Origin: Treponema sp.
GTDB taxonomy: Bacteria; Spirochaetota; Spirochaetia; Treponematales; Treponemataceae
NCBI GenBank assembly: GCA_016294035.1
Contig: JAEDCT010000004.1
Location: 70,168 to 134,167 of the forward strand
Length of the DNA stretch: 64,000 bases
Direction: 5' to 3'
The notes beneath the pieces were generated by a model. It did not search any database. It was given only the letters and a program-made list of their open reading frames with translations, and was not told the origin of the DNA. The position numbers were made by a program, and so were the translations under genes. Each line of letters begins with the position of its first letter. Position 1 is the stretch's first letter. Shown piece by piece: positions 15,938 through 24,786 of this stretch.

Positions 15938-16621
15938 ATGAACAAGATTTCAATACTTTATGAGGATGATGAGATTCTTCTTGTCAACAAGGAATATGGT
16001 GTTTCGGTTCAGGGAGGTGCAGGCATTGCTCATCCTCTTGATGAAGAACTTTCAAATCAGCTTGGATACAAAATTTTTCTTGTGCACAGACTGGACAGGG
16101 AAACTTCCGGTATTCTCATTGTTGCAAAAAATTCAAAGGCTGCCGCAAAGTGGACTAATCTTATTTCAACGGATCAGGTAAAAAAGGAATATACCGCGCT
16201 TTGTTTTGGAATTCCTGTAATAAATGGAAAGCCCTGCTTAAAGGGGAAATTGTCTGGAACAATTGAGGCTCATGGACGAGTGCAGGAAGCTGTGACTTTT
16301 TTTGAAGTCGTAAAAACAGGCCGGGTGACTCTTGAGCCTGGTGAGGATAACGCTCTTTGTGCGCTGGATATTTCCTGCCTGCATATAACACTGGGAAGCG
16401 GAAGAATGCACCAGATCAGAATTCAGATGGCAAAGGCCATGTGTCCTCTTCTGGCTGATGACAAGCACGGAAATTTCAGGATGAACAAAAAGGCAAGGAA
16501 AATCGGAGTCAAAAAGCTTCATCTTGCGGCAACAAGACTGACTGTTCCTGTGGAAGGAAATTACCGTACATTTGAGATTCCACTTCCGGAACATATGGAA
16601 AGAACACTTTCGATTCTTTGA
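15938..16621 (+). CDS. RluA-family RNA pseudouridine synthase
   Basis: The enzyme isomerises uridine to pseudouridine in rRNA or tRNA. The 227-residue protein has the RluA catalytic motif HRLDRETSG with its aspartate, and the later GRMHQIRIQMA segment. It has no S4 domain, so it is a short RluA/RluC/RluD-type protein of unknown target site. The start ATG is at 15938 with no clear Shine-Dalgarno sequence. The stop overlaps the -35 box of the next gene. Confidence 0.92.
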   Translation: MNKISILYEDDEILLVNKEYGVSVQGGAGIAHPLDEELSNQLGYKIFLVHRLDRETSGILIVAKNSKAAAKWTNLISTDQVKKEYTALCFGIPVINGKPCLKGKLSGTIEAHGRVQEAVTFFEVVKTGRVTLEPGEDNALCALDISCLHITLGSGRMHQIRIQMAKAMCPLLADDKHGNFRMNKKARKIGVKKLHLAATRLTVPVEGNYRTFEIPLPEHMERTLSIL

Positions 16622-16646
16622 AAACTATGGAGTTTTGTGATAGAAT
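16618..16646 (+). promoter_or_regulatory. Sigma70-like promoter of the TIGR03546/03545 pair
   Basis: TTGAAA (16618-16623), a 17-base spacer and TAGAAT (16641-16646) precede the ATG at 16656 by 9 bases. The -35 overlaps the stop codon of the pseudouridine synthase gene. No Shine-Dalgarno sequence is seen. Confidence 0.6.
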
Positions 16647-16655
16647 TACCTTATT

Positions 16656-17168
16656 ATGATTAACTCTATTGCAAAACTCTTTAAGGCACTTTGCTCCAAT
16701 ACAGATCCAGGTGCCTTGGCTCATGCTGTTTCCTGCGGTATTCTTCTTGGATTCGTTCCTCAGGACAATGCCTTGTGGGTGCTTTTGTTTGTTTTCATTC
16801 TGTTCATGAACATTCAGCGTGCCACTTATGCACTCTGCGTTATTGTTGGTGCCCTGCTGGGAGCTCTTCTTGATCCTCTTTTTGATCAGGTGGGTTATTG
16901 GATTTTAATGCAGGAAAGTCTGGAACCGTTTTTTGTTCGTCTTCTGAACATTCCCTTTGTTGCCTTCACAAAAATCAACAACACAATTGTAATGGGGTCT
17001 CTTGCCTGCGGTATAGTTGCATATATCCCATTATATGTTATTGCCAGGGTGTTCATTCATTTCTGGAGAAAGTATGCGGCTGAAAAGGTTAGGGAATTGA
17101 AGATTGTTAAGCTGTTGAAGCATATTCCTCTTATTGAAAAGATTGCAGAATTTGCAGTGGGAGACTAG
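16656..17168 (+). CDS. TIGR03546-family membrane protein (DUF2062-like)
   Basis: The 170-residue protein has three to four hydrophobic segments (around 25-45, 48-75, 105-130) and the features of the TIGR03546 family, related to DUF2062: early SNTDPGALAHAVSCGILLGF, then FILFMNIQRATYALCVIVGA. The family is known mainly as the partner of TIGR03545, and here the partner follows after 5 bases. Function is unknown. It has a promoter just before its start codon and no ribosome-binding site. Confidence 0.85.
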   Translation: MINSIAKLFKALCSNTDPGALAHAVSCGILLGFVPQDNALWVLLFVFILFMNIQRATYALCVIVGALLGALLDPLFDQVGYWILMQESLEPFFVRLLNIPFVAFTKINNTIVMGSLACGIVAYIPLYVIARVFIHFWRKYAAEKVRELKIVKLLKHIPLIEKIAEFAVGD

Positions 17169-17173
17169 AAAAA

Positions 17174-19405
17174 ATGAAAAAGGATGATAAGACTCTGGAT
17201 ACGACTGCAGAAACAAAGCCTGCAAAGAAGACAAAGAAAGTAAAGGTGGAAAAACAGTTCCCTGCAAAAAAGCTTCCATCACTTTTTAGAAAATCATACA
17301 CAGAAAAAAAGCTTAACTCAAAGATTCTGAAAAAACTCTATGTTCCAAAGGACAAGACTGATGTGGAAAGCCTCTTTGAGAAGGGGGCAAATCCAAAGAA
17401 GCCTGAGCTGCTTGCAGTTTCCATGGACAGAACATTTACAAAGAAGGAACTCAAAAGGTTTGAGAAACTTGCAAAGGACATTAAGAGCCATGGCCTCAGA
17501 ATAAAATTTATTCCTCTGGCTGCTGTTGCTGCTTTCATCTTTGCGGTGTTCACCATTGTCATGACATTCAAGAATCCAATAACCAGGAAGATTCTCAAGA
17601 ATGCCTGTGAGGGTATTTTCGGGGCAAAAACAGACATTGCCTATGTAAATCTTGAAATCTTCGGGACATCACTGACAGTTCATGGACTTGCCATTGGAGA
17701 TAAGGACCATGAGTTCAAGAATCTTTTTGAGGCTGAAAAGATTGAGGTTTCGTTTAGTCTTGTTCAGGCTCTCAGAAAAAGATTTGATGCAAAGAACCTT
17801 GAAGTAACCGGAATGAAATTTGGTACTGAAAGAAAAACCAGCTGCAAGCTTCCTGAAAAACCAAAGAAGCCTCAGTCAGAGGAAGAGAGTGCATTCGTAA
17901 AGTCTCTCAAGGCAAAATCTGAGAATGCAGTTAAGGATTTGAAGAACCAGGCATTTGACATGCTTGGCGGATCATCTCCGGAGGAAATTGTTGCAAATCT
18001 TCAGGCCCAGCTTAAGACTCCGGCAGCTTCTCTTGCTGCAAAGTCTCAGGCAGAAGAAATGATTGCAAAGTGGAAGGCAAAGCCGGAAGAAATAAAGACT
18101 CAGGTAAATGATTTTTCAGCTACGGTAAAGGCTCTTCAGAAAATTAATTCAAAGAACATGAAGGATCCGGCTGAAATCAAGGCTACTATTGAAAAGGTTC
18201 AGAAGGCAATTGAGGAATCAAAGAAACTTCAGGCTCAGGTTAAGACTGTGACAAATGAAGTCAAGGAGGATTCAAAGAAGATTCAGACTCTTTCAACTGA
18301 TTTGAAGAAAGCGGTTGAATCGGACACAAAACTTGCCAGGGAAAAAATCGGGTCTGCCGTTGATGCTGTGAAGAATGCCAAGCAGATTTTCAATAAGGCA
18401 ATGGATACTGTTGGATATAACATGCTGGGACAGTATTATCCTTATGTCAAGATTGGTCTTTCCTATGCCCAGCAGATTAAGGCATCTCAGGCTGCAGCAA
18501 AGAAGTCTGAGCCACCAAAAAAAGAACGCAAGGAAAACTCGCGCCGTTTCAAGGGAAGAACAATTCAGTTCTGGAAAGACAGGCCGGCTTTCCTCATTGA
18601 AAACGTCAAGGCTTCTGGTCCAAACTTCCGGGGAACCATTACTGATATTTCCAGCAACCAGGATCTCTGGGGAAAGCCAATGAAGGCTGTATGTGATTTT
18701 GAGCTTAAGGATATTGAACATCATGGGGGCCTTGTAATGGATACTCGTTCAACATCAAAGGCAGCTCTTATTTCCGGTGATTATTCCGGAAAGGGATTCA
18801 ATGCAAAGGTTGATGGATCAAAGATTGCAAAGGTAAGCGGAATTCCTTCTGTTTCTGGAACTGCAGGAATCAAGGCTAAATTCAAGGTTGATCCTGAGTT
18901 CTTTGAAATCGGCGGATCTGTTGACCTTAATCCTGTAACACTGACTTCTGATGGTTTCTCAAATGAAATGGTAACCAGATATTATCAGGAAGCACTTTCT
19001 GCTGTTACAAGACTTTCCATGGGGTTCGATGCCACATTCTCCAAGGCTAATGGCGTTAATCTTGATTTGTCAGGAAACTTTGGAGATCAGTTTGCAAAGG
19101 CTCTCAAGGCTGCTGCAATGAAAGCTGGTCAGGATGCAAAGAATGCCGCTTTCAAGAAGATTAATGAACAGATAAACAGTTCTTCAAATGAAGCTCTTCT
19201 CAAGGTAAAGGAATTCATGGGTATTGAGGGTGATATTGATGTTCAGAACACAAATCTTGATTCAATACAGAAAACCCTTGAAGCAAAGAAAGTTGAATTT
19301 GAAAAGCAACTGAAGGAGAAGGCTGCAAATGCAGTCACTGAAAAGGTTTCAGACAAGATTGGTGTAAACGGTGCCAATGCTCTTAAGGGGCTTTTGAAAA
19401 GATAA
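17174..19405 (+). CDS. TIGR03545-family envelope protein
   Basis: This 743-residue protein has a basic cytoplasmic N-terminus of about 110 residues, one membrane segment at about 112-132 (KFIPLAAVAAFIFAVFTIVM), and a large predicted periplasmic part. Right after the membrane segment comes an AsmA-like start (GAKTDIAYVNLEIFGTSLTV). A long Lys/Glu/Ala-rich coiled region (about 225-440) and a beta-rich C-terminal region with the repeated theme of AsmA-type proteins follow. The family is known from spirochetes and some proteobacteria, always near TIGR03546. A lipid-transfer or envelope-bridging role is an inference from the AsmA-like part. Confidence 0.82.
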   Translation: MKKDDKTLDTTAETKPAKKTKKVKVEKQFPAKKLPSLFRKSYTEKKLNSKILKKLYVPKDKTDVESLFEKGANPKKPELLAVSMDRTFTKKELKRFEKLAKDIKSHGLRIKFIPLAAVAAFIFAVFTIVMTFKNPITRKILKNACEGIFGAKTDIAYVNLEIFGTSLTVHGLAIGDKDHEFKNLFEAEKIEVSFSLVQALRKRFDAKNLEVTGMKFGTERKTSCKLPEKPKKPQSEEESAFVKSLKAKSENAVKDLKNQAFDMLGGSSPEEIVANLQAQLKTPAASLAAKSQAEEMIAKWKAKPEEIKTQVNDFSATVKALQKINSKNMKDPAEIKATIEKVQKAIEESKKLQAQVKTVTNEVKEDSKKIQTLSTDLKKAVESDTKLAREKIGSAVDAVKNAKQIFNKAMDTVGYNMLGQYYPYVKIGLSYAQQIKASQAAAKKSEPPKKERKENSRRFKGRTIQFWKDRPAFLIENVKASGPNFRGTITDISSNQDLWGKPMKAVCDFELKDIEHHGGLVMDTRSTSKAALISGDYSGKGFNAKVDGSKIAKVSGIPSVSGTAGIKAKFKVDPEFFEIGGSVDLNPVTLTSDGFSNEMVTRYYQEALSAVTRLSMGFDATFSKANGVNLDLSGNFGDQFAKALKAAAMKAGQDAKNAAFKKINEQINSSSNEALLKVKEFMGIEGDIDVQNTNLDSIQKTLEAKKVEFEKQLKEKAANAVTEKVSDKIGVNGANALKGLLKR

Positions 19406-19413
19406 TCCGCGCA

Positions 19414-19440
19414 ACCGGTAGTGTATGGTTGACTACCGGT
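19414..19440 (+). terminator. Hairpin after the TIGR03545 gene
   Basis: ACCGGTAGT (19414-19422) pairs perfectly with ACTACCGGT (19432-19440). No T-run follows, so it may be a weak terminator, an mRNA 3-prime end stabiliser, or a protein site. Confidence 0.5.
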
Positions 19441-19494
19441 CAATTATTATGTTAATATTTTTGCAATTATTCGATTTTTTTCAAGGAGTTTCCA

Positions 19495-20286
19495 ATGTCA
19501 GGACACAATAAATGGTCGACAATTAAACATGCCAAGGGTGCTGCTGATGCAAAGCGTGGTGCACTTTTCACTAAATTGATTAAGGAAATTTCTATCGCTG
19601 CAAGCATGGGCGGTGGAGATCCAGATTCTAACCCACGTCTTCGTGCTGCTATCGTTAAGGCTCGTGCAGCTTCAATGCCAAAGGACAATATTAAGCGTGC
19701 AATCGACAAGGGTACTGGTGCAGGTGCAGGTGCAGCAATCTACCAGGAATTGGTATATGAAGGATACGCTCAGGGCGGTGTAGCTGTTCTGGTTGAAGTT
19801 CTTACAGATAACAACAATCGTGCTGCTGCAAACGTTCGCAACATTTTCTCAAAGAACGGTGGAAACCTTGGAACATCTGGTTCTGTAAGCCGTATGTTTG
19901 ACCGCAAGGGTGTTATTGTTCTTGATGGTGAAAAGATTTCTGAAGATGAAGTAATGGAAGTTGCTCTTGAAGCAGGTGCAGAAGACGTAGTTGCAGAAGA
20001 CGGAGTAATCACAATTACTACAGATCCAAACGACTTTACTGCTGTTGTTGAAGCAATTCAGGCAAAGCATGATGCTGGTCTTTCTCCAAAGGAAGAAGAA
20101 ACTCCAGAATCAGAAAAGTGGGCATCTCTCTCAGCTGCAGTATCAATGGTTCCACAGATGACAACTGCTGTTGATCTTGATACAGCTGCTAAGGTTAAGA
20201 AGCTTTTGGACAGACTCGAAGAAGATGATGATGTTCAGGCTGTTTGGTCAACAGTTGAATATCCGGATGATTTCGAGGATGCTTAA
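19495..20286 (+). CDS. yebC: YebC/PmpR-family regulator or translation factor
   Basis: YebC proteins bind DNA or ribosomes; some have been shown to relieve stalling at proline stretches. The 263-residue protein opens with the family hallmark SGHNKWSTIKHAKGAADAKR and contains GDPDSNPRLRAAIVKARA and the glycine-rich loop region. It is full length. CAAGGAG precedes the ATG. It is followed by a terminator hairpin whose T-run reaches the start of ruvC. Confidence 0.95.
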   Translation: MSGHNKWSTIKHAKGAADAKRGALFTKLIKEISIAASMGGGDPDSNPRLRAAIVKARAASMPKDNIKRAIDKGTGAGAGAAIYQELVYEGYAQGGVAVLVEVLTDNNNRAAANVRNIFSKNGGNLGTSGSVSRMFDRKGVIVLDGEKISEDEVMEVALEAGAEDVVAEDGVITITTDPNDFTAVVEAIQAKHDAGLSPKEEETPESEKWASLSAAVSMVPQMTTAVDLDTAAKVKKLLDRLEEDDDVQAVWSTVEYPDDFEDA

Positions 20287-20317
20287 TTTTTACATATATT
20301 TAGCATAGTATTGATAA

Positions 20318-20360
20318 GGCTGCGTTCTTTATTCAGTTAAGGTCGCAGCCTGATTTTTTT
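20318..20360 (+). terminator. yebC terminator touching the ruvC start
   Basis: GGCTGCG (20318-20324) pairs with CGCAGCC (20344-20350), followed by TGATTTTTTT (20351-20360). The T-run ends at or inside the possible ruvC start codons (TTG at 20359, GTG at 20365). Confidence 0.8.
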
Positions 20361-20364
20361 GAAA

Positions 20365-20841
20365 GTGAAAAGACGAATAATTGGAATTGATCCGGGACTT
20401 GCCAATACCGGTTTCGGGATAATTGATTGCGATGAAATAAGGATGTCTCTCGTAAGTTATGGAGTAATAGAAACTCCAAGTACTGACAGCCATGAACTGA
20501 GACTTCTGTCAATTTACAACAGGTTGAGTGCCGTTCTTGATGAATTCAATCCAGATGAAGCAGCAATGGAAACACTGTATTTTGCAAGAAATACTACGAG
20601 CGCCCTTGCAGTTGCTGAATCCAAGGGGATCATAACATTAAGCCTGGCCCAGAGAGTAATTCCACTTTCGATGTATACTCCAAATCAGATTAAGCATACT
20701 GTTACGGGAACAAAGACTGCGGATAAGGACACTGTCCAGCAGTTTGTGAAGATTCTTCTTGGCTTGAAGGATATTCCAAGACCTGATCATGCTGCAGATG
20801 CACTTGCTGGAGCCATAACTCATTTCAGGTCTCCGTCATAA
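20365..20841 (+). CDS. ruvC: Holliday junction resolvase RuvC
   Basis: RuvC cuts Holliday junctions with RuvAB during recombination. The protein (about 158 residues) has the catalytic acids in IGIDPGLANTGFG, the glutamate in AAMETLYFARNT and aspartates in DHAADALAGA, plus the DNA-binding VKQ-like segment TADKDTVQQFV. GTG at 20365 gives the usual spacing before the first motif; TTG at 20359 is an alternative. Neither has a ribosome-binding site and both abut a terminator. The stop overlaps the convergent gene by 6 bases. Confidence 0.94.
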   Translation: MKRRIIGIDPGLANTGFGIIDCDEIRMSLVSYGVIETPSTDSHELRLLSIYNRLSAVLDEFNPDEAAMETLYFARNTTSALAVAESKGIITLSLAQRVIPLSMYTPNQIKHTVTGTKTADKDTVQQFVKILLGLKDIPRPDHAADALAGAITHFRSPS

Positions 20842-21642
20842 ATTTTTTATGGAACTTTTCTTAAGGCTGTAAAAATAGGAATTTCCCTTTTTACCGATTC
20901 TTTCAATCAATCCTAAATTCCAGAGAACCCATACCATTATGTCTGATTCATTTTTCCTGGCTTCTGGAAAATCGATTTTCAGATTCTCGTAAAAATTCCT
21001 GGTTGTGAAGTTTTCTCCAAGGTTTTTCGGAATCATTTTTTTGTATGAGCTTTTTCCGTGAAGTGTAATGATTTTTCCCATTTCTTCTAGTTTCTTTCCG
21101 GTTTTTAACCATGTCTTTTTAAAATGTCTGCGGTGGTTTTGTGATTGAACCGGTTCCATCATTTCTATCCGTTCTTCGCAGATCTGGCATTGGATGATAT
21201 CAAGATAGAAGTTTTTTGAAAGAAGAATTTTTGTGAGTGATGTGAGTTCTCTGAATGCTGATATAAAATTTTTCTTTACGGGGCTTTTTCGTCTTTTTTT
21301 GTTTCCATGAAGGTCTGTGGTCTCAATGTATTTTGTGCAGGCAAGAGGGTACACAACAGTCACAGTGTAGCCTTGCTTTATGTATTCCAGGCATTTTTGT
21401 TTCAGGCTTCCAAGTGATCCTGTCTGTATTTCGAAGATCTTCTTGTTGCTTGCGGCTATGTCTGCAATGGAAGTTCCAATCCTGACTTCTGTTTGAGACC
21501 CCTCGTTGTTCAGGGCATATAAATCTTTCAGAGTCTTGTGAAGGTGGCTTTCATTGAGTGTGTTGATCATTGTTTCATGTTGTATCAAAAACAAAAAATC
21601 ATCAAGTTGAAAGAGAAAAATCAATTTGATATAATTTTGCAT
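20836..21642 (-). CDS. Unknown protein with possible PD-(D/E)XK-like core
   Basis: I do not recognise a named family. The protein is up to 268 residues; the ATG at 21570 (MINTLNESHLHKTLKDLY) is an equally likely start, giving 244. An acidic residue in GTSIADIA followed by FEIQTGSLGSLKQKCLEYI and the strand YTVTVVYPL resembles the D...(E)xQ/K core of restriction-like nucleases. Further on are basic segments and a C-terminal winged-helix-like tail (DIMVWVLWNLGLIERIGKKGNSYFYSL). No signal peptide or membrane segment. Its 3-prime end overlaps ruvC; a DNA-related role is plausible but unproven. Confidence 0.6.
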   Translation of the reverse strand: MQNYIKLIFLFQLDDFLFLIQHETMINTLNESHLHKTLKDLYALNNEGSQTEVRIGTSIADIAASNKKIFEIQTGSLGSLKQKCLEYIKQGYTVTVVYPLACTKYIETTDLHGNKKRRKSPVKKNFISAFRELTSLTKILLSKNFYLDIIQCQICEERIEMMEPVQSQNHRRHFKKTWLKTGKKLEEMGKIITLHGKSSYKKMIPKNLGENFTTRNFYENLKIDFPEARKNESDIMVWVLWNLGLIERIGKKGNSYFYSLKKSSIKNL

Positions 21643-21707
21643 CGATTCGCACCGTTCAGGTTCGTCAGTCTAAATGTGGCGTTATGCCGTTTGTTTTGGA
21701 GTTATAT

Positions 21708-22952
21708 ATGAATAAGGCAATTGAAACTTTGCAGGAAAGAGGATTTTTTAACCAGTGTACAGATCTTGAGGCACTCTCAGCCAAAATGGATGAAGGTCCT
21801 GTTACTTTTTATGTTGGTGCTGATCCTACCGGTCCAAGCCTTCACATTGGCCACATGGTACCTTTCTTTGCATTCAGGCACTTGATGAAATTCGGACACA
21901 AGGGAATTGCACTTATTGGTGGCGGTACAGGACGCATTGGTGATCCTTCGGGAAAGACTGAGATGAGAAAGATGCTCACTTATGAAACAATCGATGCCAA
22001 CGTTGAAAACATCAAGAATCAGCTTGACAAGTTCCTTCACTTTGATGGTAACAATGCACGTGCCGCAAACAACAAGGACTGGCTCGAGGGACTTAATTAC
22101 ATCGACTTCCTGCGTGACATTGGATCATGCTTCAGCGTAAACAAAATGCTTACTTTTGAAGAATATCGTCTTCGTCTTGAAAGAGGTCTTTCCTTTATCG
22201 AATTCAATTATCAGCTTTTGCAGGCATTTGACTTCTATACACTCCATCAGAAATACGGAACATGTCTTCAGATTGGTGGTGCTGATCAGTGGGGAAATAT
22301 TACAGCTGGTGTAGATCTTATCCGCAGAAAGCTTGGTGGAACTACTGAGCTCAATAAGGAACATCAGGCATTTGGTCTTACATTCCCTCTTATCATGAGA
22401 GCTGACGGAAAGAAAATGGGAAAGTCAGAAAAGGGTGCAATTTTCCTTGATCCGGCACTAACTCCGGTATTTGAATTCTTCCAGTACTGGCGAAATGTTC
22501 CTGATGCTGATGTCAGAAAGTTTATGCTTTTGTTTACATTCCTTGAGGTTTCAGAGATTGATTCAATTTGTTCTGGTGATATTAATGCTGCAAAGGAAAG
22601 ACTTGCATACGAGGTAACAAAGGAAATCCACGGAACTGAAGAAGCAGACAAGGCATTAAGCGGTGCAAAGGCTGCCTTCGGTGGTGCAGGTGACAAGAAC
22701 TCCATGCCTACAGTTACTCTTGAAAAGGCTAAGTTTGAAGCAGGATATCCTGTTTGTGATCTTTATTTTGACGTGAAGCTTGCTGGTACCAAGAGTGATG
22801 CACGACGTCTCATTCAGGGAAACGGTGCTTCAATTAACGGCAGGACAATTACTGATGTGAAGGCTGTTATTTCACTTTCTGATGCAGATGAAGACGGAGA
22901 CTTTGTTGTTCGCGCAGGAAAGAAAAAGATTTGCCGCATAGTTTGTCAGTAA
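21708..22952 (+). CDS. tyrS: Tyrosyl-tRNA synthetase
   Basis: This class I synthetase charges tRNA-Tyr. The 414-residue protein has the HIGH motif in PSLHIGHMVP, GADQWGNITAG in the tyrosine pocket, a KMSKS-type loop KKMGKSEKGA, and a C-terminal S4-like RNA-binding domain (ARRLIQGNGASINGRTI). The ATG at 21708 is chosen because TGGAG lies just upstream; an in-frame ATG at 21684 precedes that site. It is divergent from the unknown gene at 20836. Confidence 0.97.
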   Translation: MNKAIETLQERGFFNQCTDLEALSAKMDEGPVTFYVGADPTGPSLHIGHMVPFFAFRHLMKFGHKGIALIGGGTGRIGDPSGKTEMRKMLTYETIDANVENIKNQLDKFLHFDGNNARAANNKDWLEGLNYIDFLRDIGSCFSVNKMLTFEEYRLRLERGLSFIEFNYQLLQAFDFYTLHQKYGTCLQIGGADQWGNITAGVDLIRRKLGGTTELNKEHQAFGLTFPLIMRADGKKMGKSEKGAIFLDPALTPVFEFFQYWRNVPDADVRKFMLLFTFLEVSEIDSICSGDINAAKERLAYEVTKEIHGTEEADKALSGAKAAFGGAGDKNSMPTVTLEKAKFEAGYPVCDLYFDVKLAGTKSDARRLIQGNGASINGRTITDVKAVISLSDADEDGDFVVRAGKKKICRIVCQ

Positions 22953-22973
22953 TTTAAGGCGGAGATGTTTGCC

Positions 22974-24671
22974 GTGAACAGAAAGTTTGTTTTTTTGCCA
23001 GTAGTATTTTCTCTTATTGCAGTATTGTCTTCATGTTTCATGGCACCATCCTCTGATGATTCGGGTGCAGTGAGAATTGCCCTTCCTGTGGTTCAGGGGG
23101 TAAATGCTTCTGTTTATGGATCAAGATCTGATGTCCCTGCTGGTTCTGGAACATTTATTATTGAAGTTGACTGTGGTTCAGTGAAAAGAACTTTGCCTGG
23201 TATGGAAGGCCAGGTTCTTGTTGTGGACAACCTGCCTCTTGGAACCTGCAATATTACGGGAACATATTTTGATTCCAATAAGAATGAAGCTGCCTACGGA
23301 AAGGAATCCTGTACAATTGTTGCCGGGGATCCTGTTCCGGTTGTGCTGACCCTTTATTACAATATTCTTGACAGGATTGAATCCCTTACATTGATTTCGG
23401 CAAAAAAAGAATACAGTACCTATGAGACTCTTGATCCAAAAAAGGATTGTGTTGTCATGGCAAATCTTTTCAACGGATACTCTTGTCTTCTTTCAGATGA
23501 GTATGGAAAAAATGTTTTTGTTGATGTGAAGGCTGTCCAGGATACGGAAGAATCTGTTTCTGATACTGGAGAATCCGGAGGTTCAGGTTCGGCAACCCAT
23601 GAATTTGATTCTGTTGAAGGAAACTTTACTGTTACAATCTATGCAAATACTCCAAGTAACGGCACAAAGTCAGTTTCATATAACGTAACCACAAGAAATT
23701 ACTGGAAAGAGCTTTGCAATAAGATATTTGAAATAGATTCAGGTGACTTTTCATATACCATTGATCGTGATATGTATGCTTATGATACTTGTTTATGCAT
23801 GGGAAACATCAAAATAGTTTCATCCGGTGATTATTCCATAAAGAGAGCTTCAACCTTCTTGAGTGAGAGATCCTGGTTATTTGAGGTTTCCGGAACGCTT
23901 GTCCTTGGTGATGGGAAAAACAAAATTATCCTTGACGGCCAGACAAATGTGGCAGACCTTTACAAGAGCAATACCGATTCTGTCATTAGAATTGATGATG
24001 GCGGTTCCCTGGTCATGAATGGTGTTGTGGCAAAAAATAATCTTGTTTCTGGAACCTCACATGGAGCCGTGATTTCTTCAGAAGAAAACAATAGCGGCGG
24101 GTCAAGTGTTGAATTAACCGGATGCACTTTTGAAAACAATGTGAACATGTCTACGCATGGTGGTGCAATTTATTTGGCTAAGGGGGTTCCTCTCACTGTA
24201 AAAGGTTGTGTCTTTGATGGAAATTCCTGTGAATACAATCTGGGTGCAGAAGGACAGGGCGGTGCAATCTACTGTACGGACAGAATTGAAGTCACTGATT
24301 CAACATTCAGGAAAAACAAGGATGGTGCCAATGGCGGTGCTGCGGTCTATGTGGCATTATGCAATAATACATCTGGAAATAATGTTGATGTTATAATGAC
24401 GAATGTAAAATTCCTCAATAATATTTCCTCGGAATCTGTTGTATATGTTAACCAGGCAGCTGGTACAAATAGAAATGTTGTCATCAAAAACGTGGAGTTT
24501 TCCTATGATGATCCGAGTGTTCCGCTGTTTGTTTTTGGAAGCGTGGAAGAAATTGAGTTTGCGGGAAAAATGACAAACATAGCATCATCTATGCCATTGA
24601 AAATCAAGAAAACAGCCACAGAGACTCCATTTAATACAAATGGAATCTCAAATATTGAGCTTGTGGATTAG
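22974..24671 (+). CDS. Lipoprotein with right-handed beta-helix repeats
   Basis: GTG at 22974 is preferred because AAGGCGGAG ends at 22964; an ATG at 22965 directly touches that site. The protein (about 565 residues) has a lipoprotein signal with lipobox VLSSC and Cys at about residue 21. An N-terminal immunoglobulin-like region precedes a C-terminal stretch of parallel beta-helix repeats (GGAIYLAKGVPLTVKGCVFD, GGAIYCTDRIEVTDSTFRKN, then GGAAVYVAL), similar to polymorphic outer-membrane protein GGA(I/V) repeats. It is likely surface exposed. The ligand or substrate is unknown. Confidence 0.72.
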   Translation: MNRKFVFLPVVFSLIAVLSSCFMAPSSDDSGAVRIALPVVQGVNASVYGSRSDVPAGSGTFIIEVDCGSVKRTLPGMEGQVLVVDNLPLGTCNITGTYFDSNKNEAAYGKESCTIVAGDPVPVVLTLYYNILDRIESLTLISAKKEYSTYETLDPKKDCVVMANLFNGYSCLLSDEYGKNVFVDVKAVQDTEESVSDTGESGGSGSATHEFDSVEGNFTVTIYANTPSNGTKSVSYNVTTRNYWKELCNKIFEIDSGDFSYTIDRDMYAYDTCLCMGNIKIVSSGDYSIKRASTFLSERSWLFEVSGTLVLGDGKNKIILDGQTNVADLYKSNTDSVIRIDDGGSLVMNGVVAKNNLVSGTSHGAVISSEENNSGGSSVELTGCTFENNVNMSTHGGAIYLAKGVPLTVKGCVFDGNSCEYNLGAEGQGGAIYCTDRIEVTDSTFRKNKDGANGGAAVYVALCNNTSGNNVDVIMTNVKFLNNISSESVVYVNQAAGTNRNVVIKNVEFSYDDPSVPLFVFGSVEEIEFAGKMTNIASSMPLKIKKTATETPFNTNGISNIELVD

Positions 24672-24734
24672 TTTTTTATGACTTGCGGGTATGCCCATGA
24701 ATCGCTGATATAGAAAATTATTTTATGAAATTTA

Positions 24735-24761
24735 TTGACGATAAAGCATGTTTTTTATTAT
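24735..24761 (+). promoter_or_regulatory. Weak candidate promoter of grpE
   Basis: TTGACG (24735-24740) and TATTAT (24756-24761) lie before grpE, but the spacer is only 15 bases. No CIRCE sequence is present in the 115 bases upstream of grpE. Confidence 0.3.
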
Positions 24762-24786
24762 CTTTTAGATAAATTAAGGAAAGAAA

